Under the pieces are notes generated by a model, which was not told the DNA's origin, did not search any database, and was given only the letters and a program-made list of their open reading frames with translations. A stretch of DNA of 44,714 bases from Planctomycetaceae bacterium (GTDB taxonomy: Bacteria; Planctomycetota; Planctomycetia; Pirellulales; Thermoguttaceae), in contig JAJFVC010000059.1 of NCBI GenBank assembly GCA_021372005.1, forward strand, positions 1 through 44,714. Reading direction: 5' to 3'. A program made the position numbers and the translations under genes. Below, one piece after another: positions 9,338 through 20,745 of the stretch (position 1 is the stretch's first letter; each line of letters starts with the position of its first letter).

Positions 9338-10666
9338 ATGAATCAAACTCGTTGCCGAGCCTACGCTCTCGGAATCTTGCTCGTTGTCGGTGGACTGTGG
9401 ACAGACCTTGGAGCCTGCATGGCCGCCGACGCGGCAAAGGGCGGGCTTCAGCCAATTCCCGAGTCCTCGCAGGCCGTCACCCAGGCGACTCAACCCCAAA
9501 CGGCTGGGACCGCCGAGATGACCGACGACGCGTTGGACGGCGTGGTTTGCAGCCTGCCGGGTCGTTTTTGGCTGCGAGCCGACTATTTGCTGTGGTGGAC
9601 CAATGGCATGAAGCTGCCGCCGCTGGTGAGCACCGGCGTTTTGGGTTCGAGCAGCACGCAGATCCTTTACGGCGACGACACCATTCTCGATGGCGGACGA
9701 TCGGGCTATCGCACCACCGCCGGCATGTGGCTCGACTGCTGCCACGTTTGGGATCTTGAGTTCGACTATCTCTCGCTGGGCGAGTTGGACGCCAATTACA
9801 CCAGCCCGACCACCTCGGGCAGCTCGGTCATCATGCGACCGTTCTTCGACGTCCAGGCCAACACGCAGAGCGGTGAATTGGTCTCCTCCCCCGGCTTGCT
9901 CAACGGCACGGTCTCGGTCCACGCAAAAGATTATTTCCAGTCGGCGGGCGTGTCGCTAAGTTACAATCTGTGCTCGTGCGACGGCTGTTGCACGCCGTGC
10001 AACGACCCTTGCGCCATTCCGCTGTTGAATTGTTGCCGGACTGACCTGTTGTTCGGATTCCGTTACTATGACCTGAGCGACTACGTCGGCATCACCGAGA
10101 ACCTCACCGTCACGGGCGGCACGTCGAGCGTGCTGGGCACCACGTTCCTGATCCACGACAACTTCAACGCCCGGAACCAATTCTACGGCGGCGAACTCGG
10201 AATGCGCACGGAACTGTACCGCGGTCGTTGGTCATTGAACATTTTGACCAAGATCGCGTTGGGCAACAATCATCAAACCATCAATATCGCCGGCGAAGAA
10301 TACAAAACCGTGCCGAACCAATCGACGCAATACTACAACTACGGCATTTTCGCCGGCCGCACCAACGACGGCTCCACGACCGCCGAACCGTGGCCGCACA
10401 CCTATTATCGCGACGTCTTCACGATCATTCCCCAGTTGAATCTGGAGCTCGGCTACCAAATGACCCGCAACTTGCGAGCGTTCGTCGGCTACAGCATCCT
10501 CTACTGGGGTAACATCGTCCGAGCGGCCGATCAGATCGACCTGAACGTCGATCCTCGCAACTGGCCGACGCAGCAGACCGGCGCGCTGCCCTTCCCGGCT
10601 TTCACCGGCAGGACGTCCAGCTTCTACGCTCAAGGCATCAACGTCGGAGCGGAGTACCGGTTCTAA
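9338..10666 (+). CDS. BBP7-family outer-membrane beta-barrel protein (first copy)
   Basis: Predicted 442-residue outer-membrane beta-barrel of the planctomycete BBP7 porin family. It has a signal peptide (hydrophobic ALGILLVVGGLW, processing near Ala-Ala at about residue 30). The family hallmark FWLRADYLLWWTNG lies at about residue 80, and many alternating aromatic beta-strands run to a C-terminal AEYRF, the terminal aromatic expected of outer-membrane barrels. At about residues 210-234 a segment holds eight cysteines (CSCDGCC, PCNDPC, NCC), probably a disulfide-rich loop. An in-frame GTG nine bases upstream is less likely than this ATG, which has AGGTGGGG before it. The 3' end overlaps the convergent neighbour by four bases. 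Confidence 0.85.
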   Translation: MNQTRCRAYALGILLVVGGLWTDLGACMAADAAKGGLQPIPESSQAVTQATQPQTAGTAEMTDDALDGVVCSLPGRFWLRADYLLWWTNGMKLPPLVSTGVLGSSSTQILYGDDTILDGGRSGYRTTAGMWLDCCHVWDLEFDYLSLGELDANYTSPTTSGSSVIMRPFFDVQANTQSGELVSSPGLLNGTVSVHAKDYFQSAGVSLSYNLCSCDGCCTPCNDPCAIPLLNCCRTDLLFGFRYYDLSDYVGITENLTVTGGTSSVLGTTFLIHDNFNARNQFYGGELGMRTELYRGRWSLNILTKIALGNNHQTINIAGEEYKTVPNQSTQYYNYGIFAGRTNDGSTTAEPWPHTYYRDVFTIIPQLNLELGYQMTRNLRAFVGYSILYWGNIVRAADQIDLNVDPRNWPTQQTGALPFPAFTGRTSSFYAQGINVGAEYRF

Positions 10667-11592
10667 TGTGAGTTTTCCGGAGAACGGCGGGCCTGTTCGG
10701 CCGGCGAGGTCGGCGGCTGCTCGACGATCTTCTGCCAACCCATCGGCGTGAACGCACGGAACGGATCGCCCTTGAACAACCGGAACGGATCGTTCACCTC
10801 GACGTCGTAGAACTGGTAAACGATGTAGTCCTTCTCGTTCGGCTGAACCAGTTTCAGGGCGAACGGCGACATCTTATCCTTCTTGATGATGAACTCCGCG
10901 TGATGGAAGTTCGCGGCGTCCTGCTGAAATCGCGGATACGCCTCAAGCCGGATCTGGTCTGTTACGCCCGGCGGCGTGACGATCCGGATCCAATAACGCT
11001 CCTTGAGCCGTTGCGCCTCGGCGCCGAACAAAAACGGCAGCGGAGAGTTCGCGATGGCTTTGCCCTGCAACTCGGGCGGCAGCTTGTGCTCGATCAATTG
11101 CTTCTGCGTCGCTCGATATTCAAAAATCGACTTGCCGTCGCAAATCCAACGTTCGGCCCGAACGTCGTCGATCGGCACTTCCTTGTTTTCCTTCATGGCC
11201 GTTTCGACGCGAAACACCCCGCGGTCCGGCGTTTGATAGCGGAGCGAGCCCAACTCGTCGAACCGCGCGCGGCCCGGCGGCCCGAACACCACGTCGTACG
11301 TCCAACGCCGAAATCGGCAGTCGAACGTTTTGATACCCTGGCTATGCTCTTCCCATTGGCTTAGCGTCTGATCGACCTGCGTCTGCTCCTCGGGCGAAAG
11401 CGTGAACGGCGCCTTCGGCGCGGACGCGGCGGCCGGCGTCGCCGCGGGCTGACGAGGCACGAGCGTCGGCGTTTGCGGCTGAACCGGCTGATCTGGTCCG
11501 GCAGGCCCGCGCAACGGCTGCGTCTGCGCGGAAACCAACGACGCCGCAGCCAACATCGTCGCCCAACTGAATGCGATCAAGCCAATCCGCAT
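10663..11592 (-). CDS. TIGR03009-like planctomycete secreted protein
   Basis: Product of 309 residues, exported: MRIGLIAFSWATMLAAASL then ASAQ-type processing near residue 25, followed by a Pro/Ala-rich spacer to about residue 60. The rest resembles the planctomycete domain TIGR03009, which is related in layout to LolA/LolB-type lipid carrier folds: FTLSPEEQTQVDQTLSQWEE, then FDCRFRRWTYDVVFGPP, WICDGKSIFEY and PLPFLFGAEAQRLKERYW. Role unproven; a periplasmic lipoprotein or lipid carrier is possible. GGAGGAAA sits just before the chosen ATG and settles the start. It lies 75 bases downstream of the lipoprotein gene on the same strand. Its stop codon overlaps that of the BBP7 porin tail to tail. 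Confidence 0.7.
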   Translation of the reverse strand: MRIGLIAFSWATMLAAASLVSAQTQPLRGPAGPDQPVQPQTPTLVPRQPAATPAAASAPKAPFTLSPEEQTQVDQTLSQWEEHSQGIKTFDCRFRRWTYDVVFGPPGRARFDELGSLRYQTPDRGVFRVETAMKENKEVPIDDVRAERWICDGKSIFEYRATQKQLIEHKLPPELQGKAIANSPLPFLFGAEAQRLKERYWIRIVTPPGVTDQIRLEAYPRFQQDAANFHHAEFIIKKDKMSPFALKLVQPNEKDYIVYQFYDVEVNDPFRLFKGDPFRAFTPMGWQKIVEQPPTSPAEQARRSPENSH

Positions 11593-11667
11593 GGGTTTCC
11601 TCCGCGCAAGAGTGTTGGGGAGGATTTTAGCAGGAACCGACACGCCGCCCTAGGGCAATTTTCCGCC

Positions 11668-12693
11668 TTACCGGCGTTCCGGCGACCAGACCGGCCGCCG
11701 CGATTGAGCGTCTTCCGGCCGCGAAGCCGGCGGCAACCGCCGATCGTCCGGCCGATCGCCCGGCGACCATCGGGCCGTGCGACCACCCGGCAACGCCACC
11801 TCGATCGGCACGTCGGCTTGAAGCTTTCGGCCGTCGGCCGTTTCGTAGCGGACGAACAATTGCAGGCGATCGTGTTTCGGCGGATCGCCCGGCCAGGCCA
11901 TGGTCAGGTGGATCGCGCAACGTTCGCCGGAGCGGCGGAACAGGGCTGCCGTTTCGGCCGCAGTGAAGTCCCAGCGGGCCACGCGGGCCTCCTCGCCCGG
12001 CAACGCCGGATCGAGCACCGCCACGCTCACGTCTGCCGGCGCATCGACGGCCCGGCCGGCCCGATCACGCGGCTCGACGACCACCAAAATGCCGTGGTCG
12101 CCTTGGCGATCATCGTCGCCGACGCCGCCGGTCAGTTGGCGATCCAGGGCGATCGCGGCCACCAGCCGACTGTCGCCGCCGGGCATCAGCGGCTCGGAGC
12201 CGTCGCGGGCGGCCAAGGTCATGCGGTGCGGACGCCCGCCCACGCGATCTTCCTTGCGATCCAACGACGGCCCGTCGCCCGACGGATCGCCGCGGTCGGT
12301 CGAGGTTTTCGACGGCAACTTGGGCGAGGGTCCTCGCAGATTTTCGGGGACTTCGGGAATGTCCGACGGCACGCCGCCCCGAGGCGATTTGAGCGCGTCG
12401 GGCACGTGGCGCGACGGCTGCTGGGGCAGTTCGACGGCCGGCGAGGCGGGCGCGCTGGGCGACGTCCGATCGTGCGGAGACGACTCCGGCTCGTCGCGCC
12501 GAGAACGAGACTCCTTGCGCGTCGAATTGGCCTCGTTGCACTCCTGCAACTCGTCGACTTCCGCCCGAAGCCGATAGATCTCGTCTTCTTTCAGACGGAG
12601 TTCTCGCTCCAACACGGGAATGGCGGGATCGCAACGGCATCCGGCCGCCGCCCACAACGCCAGTCCCACGACGGCAAAGGCCATGGGTTTCAT
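11668..12693 (-). CDS. putative lipoprotein with N-terminal coiled coil
   Basis: Product of 341 residues that I do not recognise by family. It opens with a lipoprotein signal (MKPMAFAVVGLALWAAAGC; lipobox AAGC, Cys19). A charged heptad-like helix (ERELRLKEDEIYRLRAEVDE) at about 28-50 suggests a coiled coil. A Ser/Pro/Arg-rich low-complexity stretch spans about 55-150. The second half has beta-type sequence (SRLVAAIALDRQLTGG, HGILVVVEPRDRAG, RLQLFVRYETADGRKLQADV) and may form an Ig-like or C2-like sandwich. The tail is Arg/Pro-rich. AAGGA lies nine bases before the ATG. It may share a transcript with the TIGR03009-like gene and is probably envelope-anchored. Confidence 0.6.
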   Translation of the reverse strand: MKPMAFAVVGLALWAAAGCRCDPAIPVLERELRLKEDEIYRLRAEVDELQECNEANSTRKESRSRRDEPESSPHDRTSPSAPASPAVELPQQPSRHVPDALKSPRGGVPSDIPEVPENLRGPSPKLPSKTSTDRGDPSGDGPSLDRKEDRVGGRPHRMTLAARDGSEPLMPGGDSRLVAAIALDRQLTGGVGDDDRQGDHGILVVVEPRDRAGRAVDAPADVSVAVLDPALPGEEARVARWDFTAAETAALFRRSGERCAIHLTMAWPGDPPKHDRLQLFVRYETADGRKLQADVPIEVALPGGRTARWSPGDRPDDRRLPPASRPEDAQSRRPVWSPERR

Positions 12694-12797
12694 CGTACAG
12701 CATCCTTGCTGGTACTGAGAGCTTATCCCAAAAAATTCGCTTCCGACGCGCGCTTTCGAAACGGTTCCTTCGGGTTTTGAGACACGGTCCGAAGACT

Positions 12798-13385
12798 CTA
12801 TTGTCCCGCGTGGTCGATCACGTGGTCGATCAATCCGTACTCGAGCGCCTCTTCCGGCGACATGAACCGATCGCGGTCCGTGTCCTGTTCGATCTTTTCC
12901 AAGGGATGGCCCGTGTGCTTGATCAAAATGCTGTTCAACCGTTCCTTGATCTTGGTGAACTCCTTGGCATGGATGAGGATATCCTCGGCGGTGCCCTCGG
13001 CGCCGGCCAGCGGCTGGTGGATCATGATTCGGGAATTGGGCAGCGCTTTGCGTTTGCCGGACGTGCCGGCGGCCAACAGCACCGCGCCCATCGACGCGGC
13101 CTGACCGATGCAGTACGTGGCCACGGGGCAATTGATGAATTGCATCGTGTCGTAGATGGCCAATCCCGCCGAAACGCTTCCGCCCGGCGAGTTGATGTAC
13201 ATGTGAATGTCGCTTTTCGGATCCTCGGACTGGAGGAACAGCAGTTGCGCGACGATGGCGTTGGCCACTTCGTCGGTGACCTGCGAGCCGAGGAAGATAA
13301 TGCGGTCCTTCAGCAGGCGGCTGTAGATATCCATCGCCCGCTCTTCGCGGCCGCTCTTTTCGATCACAAAGGGAATTAGAGGCAT
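12798..13385 (-). CDS. clpP: ClpP protease proteolytic subunit (second paralogue)
   Basis: Serine peptidase subunit of the Clp ATP-dependent protease, 195 residues. The catalytic triad is visible: Ser98 in AASMGAVLL, His123 in RIMIHQPL, and Asp172 in QDTDRDRF. The [18 protein letters not shown] core is also intact. The start is the ATG giving [10 protein letters not shown], which fits ClpP; an open frame upstream runs through a low-complexity repeat and is not credible protein. It lies 61 bases after the other clpP on the same strand, and a GGGGATT/GGGTTAGG repeat fills that gap. Paired ClpP paralogues often form mixed rings. No clpX or clpA lies in the window. Confidence 0.95.
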   Translation of the reverse strand: MPLIPFVIEKSGREERAMDIYSRLLKDRIIFLGSQVTDEVANAIVAQLLFLQSEDPKSDIHMYINSPGGSVSAGLAIYDTMQFINCPVATYCIGQAASMGAVLLAAGTSGKRKALPNSRIMIHQPLAGAEGTAEDILIHAKEFTKIKERLNSILIKHTGHPLEKIEQDTDRDRFMSPEEALEYGLIDHVIDHAGQ

Positions 13386-13390
13386 GGCTG

Positions 13391-13422
13391 AAAGGGGATT
13401 GGGGGTTAGGGGTTGGAGAGGG
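13391..13422. repeat. G-rich telomere-like repeat between clpP1 and clpP2
   Basis: The plus strand has G-runs of 4, 5, 4 and 3 separated by ATT, TTA and a seven-base loop, which meets the textbook G-quadruplex pattern. It ends five bases before the start codon of the downstream clpP, so the mRNA would be C-rich there and would lack a Shine-Dalgarno sequence. Confidence 0.7.
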
Positions 13423-13446
13423 AAAACTGCCGGACGCGAGGTCCCA

Positions 13447-14082
13447 TTACTTTCCGTTCTCCTCGTCGACTTCCACTTTCTGTTTGGTGAGGATGTCGTC
13501 GACCACTCCATATTCCTTGGCCTGCGCGGCGGTCATGTAAAAATCGCGGTCCGTGTCCTTCGCGATCCGCTCGATCGGCTGACCGGTGTGGTTGGCCAAG
13601 ATCGAGTTCAACACCTCGCGGGTGTGCAGGATTTCGTTGGCTTGGATTTCGATGTCGGACACCTGGCCGCCCACCTGGCCGTAGGGCTGGTGGATCATGA
13701 CCTTGGCGTTGGGCAGCGCGAACCGCTTGCCTTTGGCGCCGCCGGCCAGAAGGACCGCGCCGCCGCTGGCCGCCAACCCGACGCAGTAGGTCGCCACCGG
13801 GCAACTGAGGATCTGCATCGTGTCGTAGATGGCCAGCGTCGCACTGACGCTCCCGCCGGGCGAGTTGATGTAAAAATGGATGTCCTTGCGGCGATTCTCG
13901 CTTTGCAGATACAACAGCTTCATCACCAATTCGTTGGCGTTGCCGTCGTGGATTTCGCCTTGCAACAGGATGATCCGGTTTTCCAGCAACAGATCGCCGA
14001 GGGTCATCTGCCGCTGGCGCTGATAATCGCGATAGTTCAACCGCGGATCGACGACCGCAGGCCGAGAAAAATCACTCATCAT
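13447..14082 (-). CDS. clpP: ClpP protease proteolytic subunit (first paralogue)
   Basis: Second Clp peptidase subunit, 211 residues, 15-20 longer at the N-terminus than most ClpP. The triad is complete: Ser106 in AASGGAVLL, His131 in KVMIHQPY, and Asp180 in KDTDRD. The core [18 protein letters not shown] is normal. The residue after the nucleophile is Gly, not the Met found in the other copy and in most ClpP, so the two subunits may differ in pocket or partner. It follows tig by 131 bases and precedes the other clpP by 61, giving tig-clpP-clpP. Two adjacent ATGs (14082 and 14079) are equally possible starts. Confidence 0.95.
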   Translation of the reverse strand: MMSDFSRPAVVDPRLNYRDYQRQRQMTLGDLLLENRIILLQGEIHDGNANELVMKLLYLQSENRRKDIHFYINSPGGSVSATLAIYDTMQILSCPVATYCVGLAASGGAVLLAGGAKGKRFALPNAKVMIHQPYGQVGGQVSDIEIQANEILHTREVLNSILANHTGQPIERIAKDTDRDFYMTAAQAKEYGVVDDILTKQKVEVDEENGK

Positions 14083-14114
14083 TAGAGATTTGGGGATTGG
14101 GGTTGGGGATTAGA
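14083..14114. repeat. G-rich telomere-like repeat between tig and clpP1
   Basis: Contains three GGGG runs separated by ATT and TT, flanked by TTAGAGATT and ATTAG. It begins directly at the clpP1 start codon. It matches the same word set (GGGATTAG, GGGGTTGG) as the copies upstream of clpP2, lpd and the histidine kinase gene, and has the same orientation relative to the genes. Confidence 0.7.
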
Positions 14115-14213
14115 AGCCGGAACCAGCCGCCCATGTCGGCGACCGCTCCACGAACGTCCATGTTTCGTCCATGTCACACTGCGTAGGAGAAGTCGAAGTC
14201 CGACGCGCGGGCG

Positions 14214-15752
14214 TCAGACGCCTTTCTTCTCGCCCCCCGTCCCATGCCCTTCGGCCTTCCCTTCGGGCACCTTCTCGCCCTCGTCGTACTTGGCGTCAGG
14301 AATGTCGGTCTGCTGGCCTCCGCCGGCGGTCTGATCGATCGCTTCCTCGTCGGCGCGGCGGAACTCGTAGGGCGTTTCCTTGAACTTCGCATTTTCCAAA
14401 ATGCGCTCGATCACCTTGCGTTCGATGATCTGGTTTCGCAACACGTCCATCGAGCCGCCCTTTTCCAGCCGGGCCCGCACCCGACGAGCCGACTCGCCGC
14501 TTTGGGCCGCGATCAGCCGGACTTCCGCCTCGTAATCGTTTTCGTCCGCTTCGACCTTCTCGTCCTCGGCGATCCGCTCGAGAATGAAGTGCTCTTTCAG
14601 CGCTTGGGCCGTCGAAGCCGTCGCGTTCTGACGCAAGGCGTTTTCGTGGGCGTGAATCATTTCGTCGCTGAAACCGCTCCGCTGCAACTCCATCACCGCC
14701 CGCTGCAACTCGCGATGGCTCTGCCGACGCAGCAAATCGGGCGGCAACTCCCAACTGGCCGCCACGGTCAGGGCCTTCGTGATCTGCTCCCGGGCGCGAC
14801 GATGTTGTTCGTATTCCAACTGGCGAGCCAACTGGTCGCGAATGGCGTCGCGCAGCTCGGCCTCATCCTGGAAACCGCCCAGCTCTTCGAGCAATTCGGG
14901 GCTCAGCTCGGGCACTTCCAACTTCTTGACTTCCAACACCTTGAAGACGGCATGGGCCGTTTTGCCGCGCAGCTCGACGTTCGGGGCGTCCTCGCTCAGT
15001 TGGATCTCGCCCTCGCGCGTCTCGCCAGCGCGAACACCCACCATCAACTTGTCGAAATGCTCGACTTTGCCGTCGCGGAAACTCAACGTGGGACGGATCC
15101 GGATCACTTCCTCGTCGGCGCTCGACAACGTCTTGCCGTCGTGCTCGAACGTCAGATTGGCCGTGATGTAATCGCCCGAGGCGGCCGGCCCGTCGTGCGG
15201 AACCAAACGACCGCGGCGCGCTAAAATGTCTTGAAGCGTCTGGCTCACGTCGGCGTCGCTGAACTCGCGGACCGGCTTCTCAATCGCCAAGCCCTTCCAC
15301 GGCGGCAACTCGAACTCGGGCCGAACCTCGATGTCGAACTCGAACGTGAGCGGCCCGTCGTCGGGCAACTCGATCGATTCCAAATCGAAATCCGGCTCGC
15401 TGATCGCCGACAGCTTTTGATCGTCGTTGACCTGCGTGAGGCTGTCCATCAGCAGTTCGCTTTTCACCTTGCCGGCCAACTCTTTACGGAAACGCGACTC
15501 GACCAGCTTGCGAGGCGCCCGACCCGGCCGGAACCCCGGCACATGGGCCGTCGGCATCAACTCGCTGAACTCTTGATCGAAATACCGCTCGATATCCTCA
15601 TGCGGGACCGTCACGGTAACGTGGCGCTGGCAGGTGCTGCGCTCATCGACCTTCACCTCCAACGCCAATCGCTGCTTTTCGCTCTCCGCGGCGGCGTTGG
15701 TCTCGGAGTTCAATTCGTCCTGGGTCTCTTCGCGCTGGTCGGTGTCGGACAT
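14214..15752 (-). CDS. tig: trigger factor, ribosome-associated chaperone and PPIase
   Basis: Trigger factor binds the ribosomal exit tunnel and shields nascent chains. The 512-residue protein is longer than the usual 430-450. Its N-terminal ribosome-binding domain holds the signature VPGFRPGRAPRKLVESRF. The FKBP-type domain follows at about residues 170-270 (SGDYITANLTFEHDGKTL, FRDGKVEHFDKLMVGV). A long helical substrate-binding arm comes next. Extra length sits in an acidic N-terminus and a Gly/Lys-rich tail (EGKAEGHGTGGEKK). The ATG giving MSDTDQREET is chosen because upstream codons run into the tRNA region. It lies between tRNA-Gly and clpP1, which suggests co-expression of chaperone and protease. 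Confidence 0.95.
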   Translation of the reverse strand: MSDTDQREETQDELNSETNAAAESEKQRLALEVKVDERSTCQRHVTVTVPHEDIERYFDQEFSELMPTAHVPGFRPGRAPRKLVESRFRKELAGKVKSELLMDSLTQVNDDQKLSAISEPDFDLESIELPDDGPLTFEFDIEVRPEFELPPWKGLAIEKPVREFSDADVSQTLQDILARRGRLVPHDGPAASGDYITANLTFEHDGKTLSSADEEVIRIRPTLSFRDGKVEHFDKLMVGVRAGETREGEIQLSEDAPNVELRGKTAHAVFKVLEVKKLEVPELSPELLEELGGFQDEAELRDAIRDQLARQLEYEQHRRAREQITKALTVAASWELPPDLLRRQSHRELQRAVMELQRSGFSDEMIHAHENALRQNATASTAQALKEHFILERIAEDEKVEADENDYEAEVRLIAAQSGESARRVRARLEKGGSMDVLRNQIIERKVIERILENAKFKETPYEFRRADEEAIDQTAGGGQQTDIPDAKYDEGEKVPEGKAEGHGTGGEKKGV

Positions 15753-15791
15753 AATCAAGTCACGGTGTGAAAATATCGTCATTCGTGAAGG

Positions 15792-15864
15792 AGCGGGTGA
15801 TGGGGTTCGAACCCACGACAACGACGTTGGCAACGTCGTGCTCTACCAACTGAGCTACACCCGC
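15792..15864 (-). tRNA. tRNA-Gly (anticodon GCC)
   Basis: Read on the minus strand this 73-base gene folds as a complete cloverleaf. The acceptor is GCGGGTG with CACCCGC. The D arm is AGCTCAGTTGGTAGAGC. The anticodon stem CGACG/CGTCG holds loop TTGCCAA (anticodon GCC). The T arm contains GGGTTCGAACCCC. The discriminator is T, as expected for bacterial glycine tRNA. No CCA is encoded. It lies 39 bases upstream of tig on the same strand with no terminator between, so both may be on one transcript. Confidence 0.97.
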
Positions 15865-16163
15865 AACAAGCCCAAAGACGCCCTCATTTGCTTCAAACGA
15901 GGTCCGTCCCACATGGGGCGAGTCCCGAAATTATAGGCTCCCGGCGGCACGGTTCAAGTGCAATTGGTCGTTGGAGCCAAAAATTTACCAACGGGACACC
16001 CAAAACCCCCTCGGCAGAGCTACTCCGCATTCAATCTCCCTAGGATCGCTCGCCTAAAGTTTTCTCCTCGACACCCCGCTTGCTTCGCTACGACCCCATG
16101 CGGCCGCTAATCCCTACGCCGGAACCCGTTGCCTTGTGTGTTTTCCTAGATTACCATGAAGGC
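15865..16163. other. intergenic region between tRNA-Gly promoter and FHA gene
   Basis: About 300 bases. The left part holds the tRNA promoter and leader. Between about 15960 and 16160 I see no gene, repeat or strong promoter. An open frame from 16080 in phase with the FHA gene has no ribosome-binding site and is treated as untranslated. Confidence 0.5.
15930..15957 (-). promoter_or_regulatory. promoter of tRNA-Gly (and probably tig-clpP-clpP)
   Basis: On the minus strand TTGAAC (15952-15957) and a perfect TATAAT (15930-15935) are 16 bp apart. The predicted start is near 15923, about 59 bases before the mature tRNA. I see no comparable promoter between the tRNA and tig. Confidence 0.7.
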
Positions 16164-16697
16164 ATGGAAGCCTTTTTGCTGGTGGTCGGCGGTAAAGCCA
16201 ACAAAAAAAAGATCGCGCTGAAGCTGCCTCTGATGATCGGACGCGGCCACGACGCCGGTCTGAAGATCGCGCATCCGATGATCAGCCGCCACCACTGCGA
16301 ATTATTTGAAAACGACGGACTGTTGATGATCCGCGACTGCGGCTCGCTCAACGGAACGCTGCTCGACGGTCGGCGGATCAAGGAGTCGCCGTTACCGCCG
16401 GATGCGGAATTCACAATCGGGCCGCTGACGTTTCGCGCCCAATACGACTATGCCGGCGATCGGCAAAAACTGCCCGCCGCCGTGCTGGCCGAGCCAAGCC
16501 CCACCGATCAACCGACGCCGACCGTGGCGGTCGCCCCGTCGCAAACGCTGGCCTCGGGCAAACCGTCGTCCGCGCCGAGTCCTCAAACGATCGCCGAAAA
16601 ACCGACCGACAAGGGCGCCGACGAGGAAACAAAATCGCCGTTGGAGCCTGCCTCGGCCGACGAATTGTTCGACGACATTTTCGAGGATTTGGCCTGA
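16164..16697 (+). CDS. FHA-domain protein
   Basis: Product of 177 residues with one forkhead-associated domain at about 20-93, a phosphothreonine-peptide binding module. The binding residues are present: Gly26-Arg27 in MIGRGHDAG, Ser41-Arg-His-His in ISRHHCELF, and Asn63-Gly-Thr in CGSLNGTLLDG. The rest is a Pro/Ala/Thr-rich tail ending in an acidic patch (DELFDDIFEDL). There is no membrane segment. The ATG chosen has GAAGG just before it; an upstream in-frame ATG is unsupported. It converges on the response-regulator gene with six bases between the stops. Such proteins usually partner Ser/Thr kinases, but none is in this window. Confidence 0.85.
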   Translation: MEAFLLVVGGKANKKKIALKLPLMIGRGHDAGLKIAHPMISRHHCELFENDGLLMIRDCGSLNGTLLDGRRIKESPLPPDAEFTIGPLTFRAQYDYAGDRQKLPAAVLAEPSPTDQPTPTVAVAPSQTLASGKPSSAPSPQTIAEKPTDKGADEETKSPLEPASADELFDDIFEDLA

Positions 16698-16703
16698 GCG
16701 ATC

Positions 16704-17150
16704 TCAGGCCCGAGCCGCCGGCGGCTCTTCCATGCTGTCGATGTAGCGCCGCAGCCGCTCGAGCTCGTCGGTCACCTTTCGCAGCTTGAGCATGTTTTCA
16801 ATCCGCTTGAGCAATTCGACTTTGTTGACCGGCTTGCTCAAAAAATCGTCGCACCCGGCGGCCACGGCCCGCTCGATGTCGCCCAACTCGTTGAGCGCCG
16901 TGACCATCAGAATCATGATCTGTTTGGTCGTCGAATCGCGCTTCAACGTTTTACAAACCTCGAAACCGCTGAGTTTCGGCATCATGATGTCCAACAGGAT
17001 CAGATCCGGCTGAAACTCGGCCACCTTGGCCAGCGTGTCGCGGCCGTCGACCGCCACGGCGATCTCGCAATCGAGCCCGTCCAAATAGGCCTCCAATAAT
17101 TCAACATTGGGAGCATTGTCGTCGGCGATCAGGATTTTGCTTTTGGACAT
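16704..17150 (-). CDS. single-domain response regulator
   Basis: Product of 148 residues that is almost entirely one receiver domain. Acidic pair Asp10-Asp11 (LIADDN), phospho-acceptor Asp54 (ILLDIMMPKLSG), Thr84 (LMVTALNE) and Lys106 (FLSKPVNK) are all present. A short helix (ELLKRIENMLKLRKVTDELERL) follows and no output domain, so signalling would be by protein contact or phosphotransfer, as in CheY or DivK types. The ATG giving MSKSKILIADD is chosen; four extra residues upstream are possible. It starts 28 bases after glyA and is probably co-transcribed with it. No partner kinase is adjacent; the soluble histidine kinase at 41242-41976 is unlinked. Confidence 0.88.
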   Translation of the reverse strand: MSKSKILIADDNAPNVELLEAYLDGLDCEIAVAVDGRDTLAKVAEFQPDLILLDIMMPKLSGFEVCKTLKRDSTTKQIMILMVTALNELGDIERAVAAGCDDFLSKPVNKVELLKRIENMLKLRKVTDELERLRRYIDSMEEPPAARA

Positions 17151-17178
17151 AATCTCGCTCACGGGTTGGTTCGGATCC

Positions 17179-18426
<1,248 letters not shown>

Positions 18427-18973
18427 GGGGCAAAAATCCTAAGTAAAACCGCGGAAAACCAAAAAGGACATCCACTTCAAAACTACGTAATGGCCGGCCG
18501 TTTGCCTTCCTTGGCGCTTTCGTAGGGCATTTTAGGCTGAAAAGTCCGTGAGCGAGGACTCCGACCGAGCCGACCCACCCATTGTGGATGGATCGGGGCG
18601 GTTCGTCAATCGGGTCCGCCGTCCCCTCTGTTTCGCTGAACCTCGAATCAATGCGACGGCGGCGAGGACAAACCATCTTTTCGACAAAAATGCGAACTTT
18701 CAGTGACTGGTTTTCGGCCTTTGCGGCAACCTCTCTTGCGAGGGCATGTGTAGCCAAAACGCAACGTCGCTCGAAACGATTGATGACCAAATTGAACGCC
18801 GGCCGGCCGCGACTGAGAAAACGGCCGCCCGAACTTCGCCGTAACCCGTTGAAAAGACGCCAGTTGCAGCCAGGTTTTTGAGCCGGCCGCAGTTTGGCAT
18901 CGGAAGTGCTTTTCCTCGGTTCACGCCATCGTCATCACGCCAAGCTTTCGAGGACGCCGCCTTGTCAACGATC
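18427..18973. other. long intergenic region between divergent glyA and sigma factor
   Basis: 547 bases without a convincing gene. Short open frames here have poor codon use and no ribosome-binding sites. A GGCCGGCCGCG/GGCCGCC-type GC-rich palindromic patch lies near 18800-18830. I could not find a convincing -35/-10 pair for either flanking gene, so the promoters of glyA and of the sigma gene must be non-standard or weak. A small RNA cannot be excluded by eye. Confidence 0.4.
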
Positions 18974-20581
<1,608 letters not shown>

Positions 20582-20656
20582 CCCGGCGGGCGGTGCGTCT
20601 TTTTCGCCGCGGAAACGGCCGTTGGCCCCGACGCCGTTCCACACATGTTCAACGGC

Positions 20657-20685
20657 TTGCCCGACGACCCGCCGCGACCTATGCT
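20657..20685 (+). promoter_or_regulatory. promoter of the PPK2 gene
   Basis: TTGCCC (20657-20662) and TATGCT (20680-20685) are 17 bp apart, with transcription predicted near 20692 and the ATG at 20746. The same -10 hexamer TATGCT is proposed for ilvB. Confidence 0.5.
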
Positions 20686-20745
20686 TTCCGGGTGTCCCGT
20701 CAACGACAACAGGCATCCCCTATCGTTTTCCAAGGGTCTGCGGCG

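Noticed and set aside
15750..15791. Separate promoter for tig between the tRNA and the start codon
   Set aside because: A GATATTT-like string exists but no -35 partner at a usable distance; the upstream tRNA promoter is far better.
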